Assembly: GCA_025963345.1 (NCBI GenBank)
Contig: JAOPUS010000126.1
Span: forward strand, 1-6,735
Reading direction: 5' to 3'
DNA length: 6,735 nt
Source: Blastococcus sp.
GTDB taxonomy: Bacteria > Actinomycetota > Actinomycetes > Mycobacteriales > Geodermatophilaceae
Position numbers and translations under genes: made by a program. Positions 6,550 through 6,735 of this stretch are shown here, one piece after another. A model generated the notes under the pieces. That model made no database searches and was not told the origin of the DNA. It saw only the letters and a list, made by a program, of their open reading frames with translations. Within the stretch, counting starts at the first letter, position 1; every line of letters starts with the position of its first letter.

Positions 6550-6735
6550 ATGTCATCCACCCAGGCCTCCGCGCGGCTGGACGCCGACCAGACCGGGTCG
6601 ACCGCTGGGACCCAGCAGGTGAGGCACCGCTGGTGGGTGCTGGCCGTCATCGGCCTCGCGCAGCTCATGGTCGTGCTCGACGCCACGATCGTGAACATCG
6701 CGCTGCCCTCCGCCCAGGGGGCGCTGCACTTCAAC
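6550..6735 (+). CDS. Major facilitator efflux transporter, DHA2 (EmrB/QacA) type, N-terminal part
   Basis: The gene starts at an ATG preceded by GAGGG (6540-6544) five bases upstream and runs off the window after 62 codons. A polar N-terminal tail of about 27 residues (ending HRWW) leads into the first membrane helix. That helix contains LDATIVNIALP (46-56), the hallmark of the first helix in DHA2 14-helix drug/H+ antiporters such as EmrB and QacA. The following residues, near the window end, fit the start of the first periplasmic loop. Full-length relatives are about 450-550 residues, so almost all of the protein lies outside. Such transporters export toxic organic compounds using the proton gradient; the substrate here cannot be told. 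Confidence 0.85.
   Translation, partial: MSSTQASARLDADQTGSTAGTQQVRHRWWVLAVIGLAQLMVVLDATIVNIALPSAQGALHFN

Noticed and set aside
6147..6734. Minus-strand frame of 195 codons across the 6239-6549 spacer, with CSTCGVSGSIEGRLRLGSP
   Set aside because: It looked briefly protein-like with a Cys pair, but it overlaps the transporter start and the hydrolase end, lacks a ribosome binding site and loses third-position GC bias in the part outside known genes.

Overview
The window is very GC-rich and its genes strongly prefer G or C in the third codon position. The protein families match those of a high-GC actinobacterium. A more exact placement, for example near Geodermatophilaceae or Pseudonocardiales, would be a guess. 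Nothing here is an RNA gene, CRISPR array or insertion sequence.

Left half (126-3437, minus strand): a respiratory unit read right to left. It holds a small lipoprotein (2871-3437), then cydA (1400-2773) and cydB (126-1403), which overlap by 4 bases (ATGA). Together cydA and cydB encode a short-Q-loop cytochrome bd-type quinol oxidase. All expected haem ligands are present in CydA. CydB carries an unusual C-terminal extension of about 85-90 residues, predicted to add a membrane hairpin. The lipoprotein looks like a distant PCu(A)C/LpqE-type beta-sandwich protein but lacks the copper-binding His/Met motif. No cydC, cydD or cydX is visible, although the window stops only 125 bases beyond cydB. 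A weak hairpin follows cydB.

Middle (3438-5266): a divergent intergenic region with several short dyads, then a decayed plus-strand gene (3772-4900) for an ArsB/SLC13-like ion-transport permease. It has at least three inactivating lesions: a one-base loss in a G run, an in-frame TGA, and an out-of-frame internal deletion. A probable small in-frame loss also hits its conserved NNLPATL-like motif. After it come 366 bases without a convincing gene. They hold two adjacent perfect-stem hairpins, a 10-bp inverted repeat with a 73-base spacer, and a short dyad just upstream of the next gene.

Right half (5267-6735, plus strand): an intact alpha/beta hydrolase of the hormone-sensitive-lipase (HSL, bacterial family IV) type, a 311-base spacer with three copies of a 9-base stem sequence able to form mutually exclusive hairpins, and the first 62 codons of a DHA2-type major facilitator efflux transporter that runs off the edge.

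Overall the window looks like a respiratory operon next to a degenerating accessory region and an esterase/efflux pair. I see no clearly novel multi-gene system. The most checkable unusual points are the layered decay of the permease gene, the extended CydB, the lipoprotein placed in front of cydA, and the structured non-coding stretches at 5044-5206 and 6247-6350.
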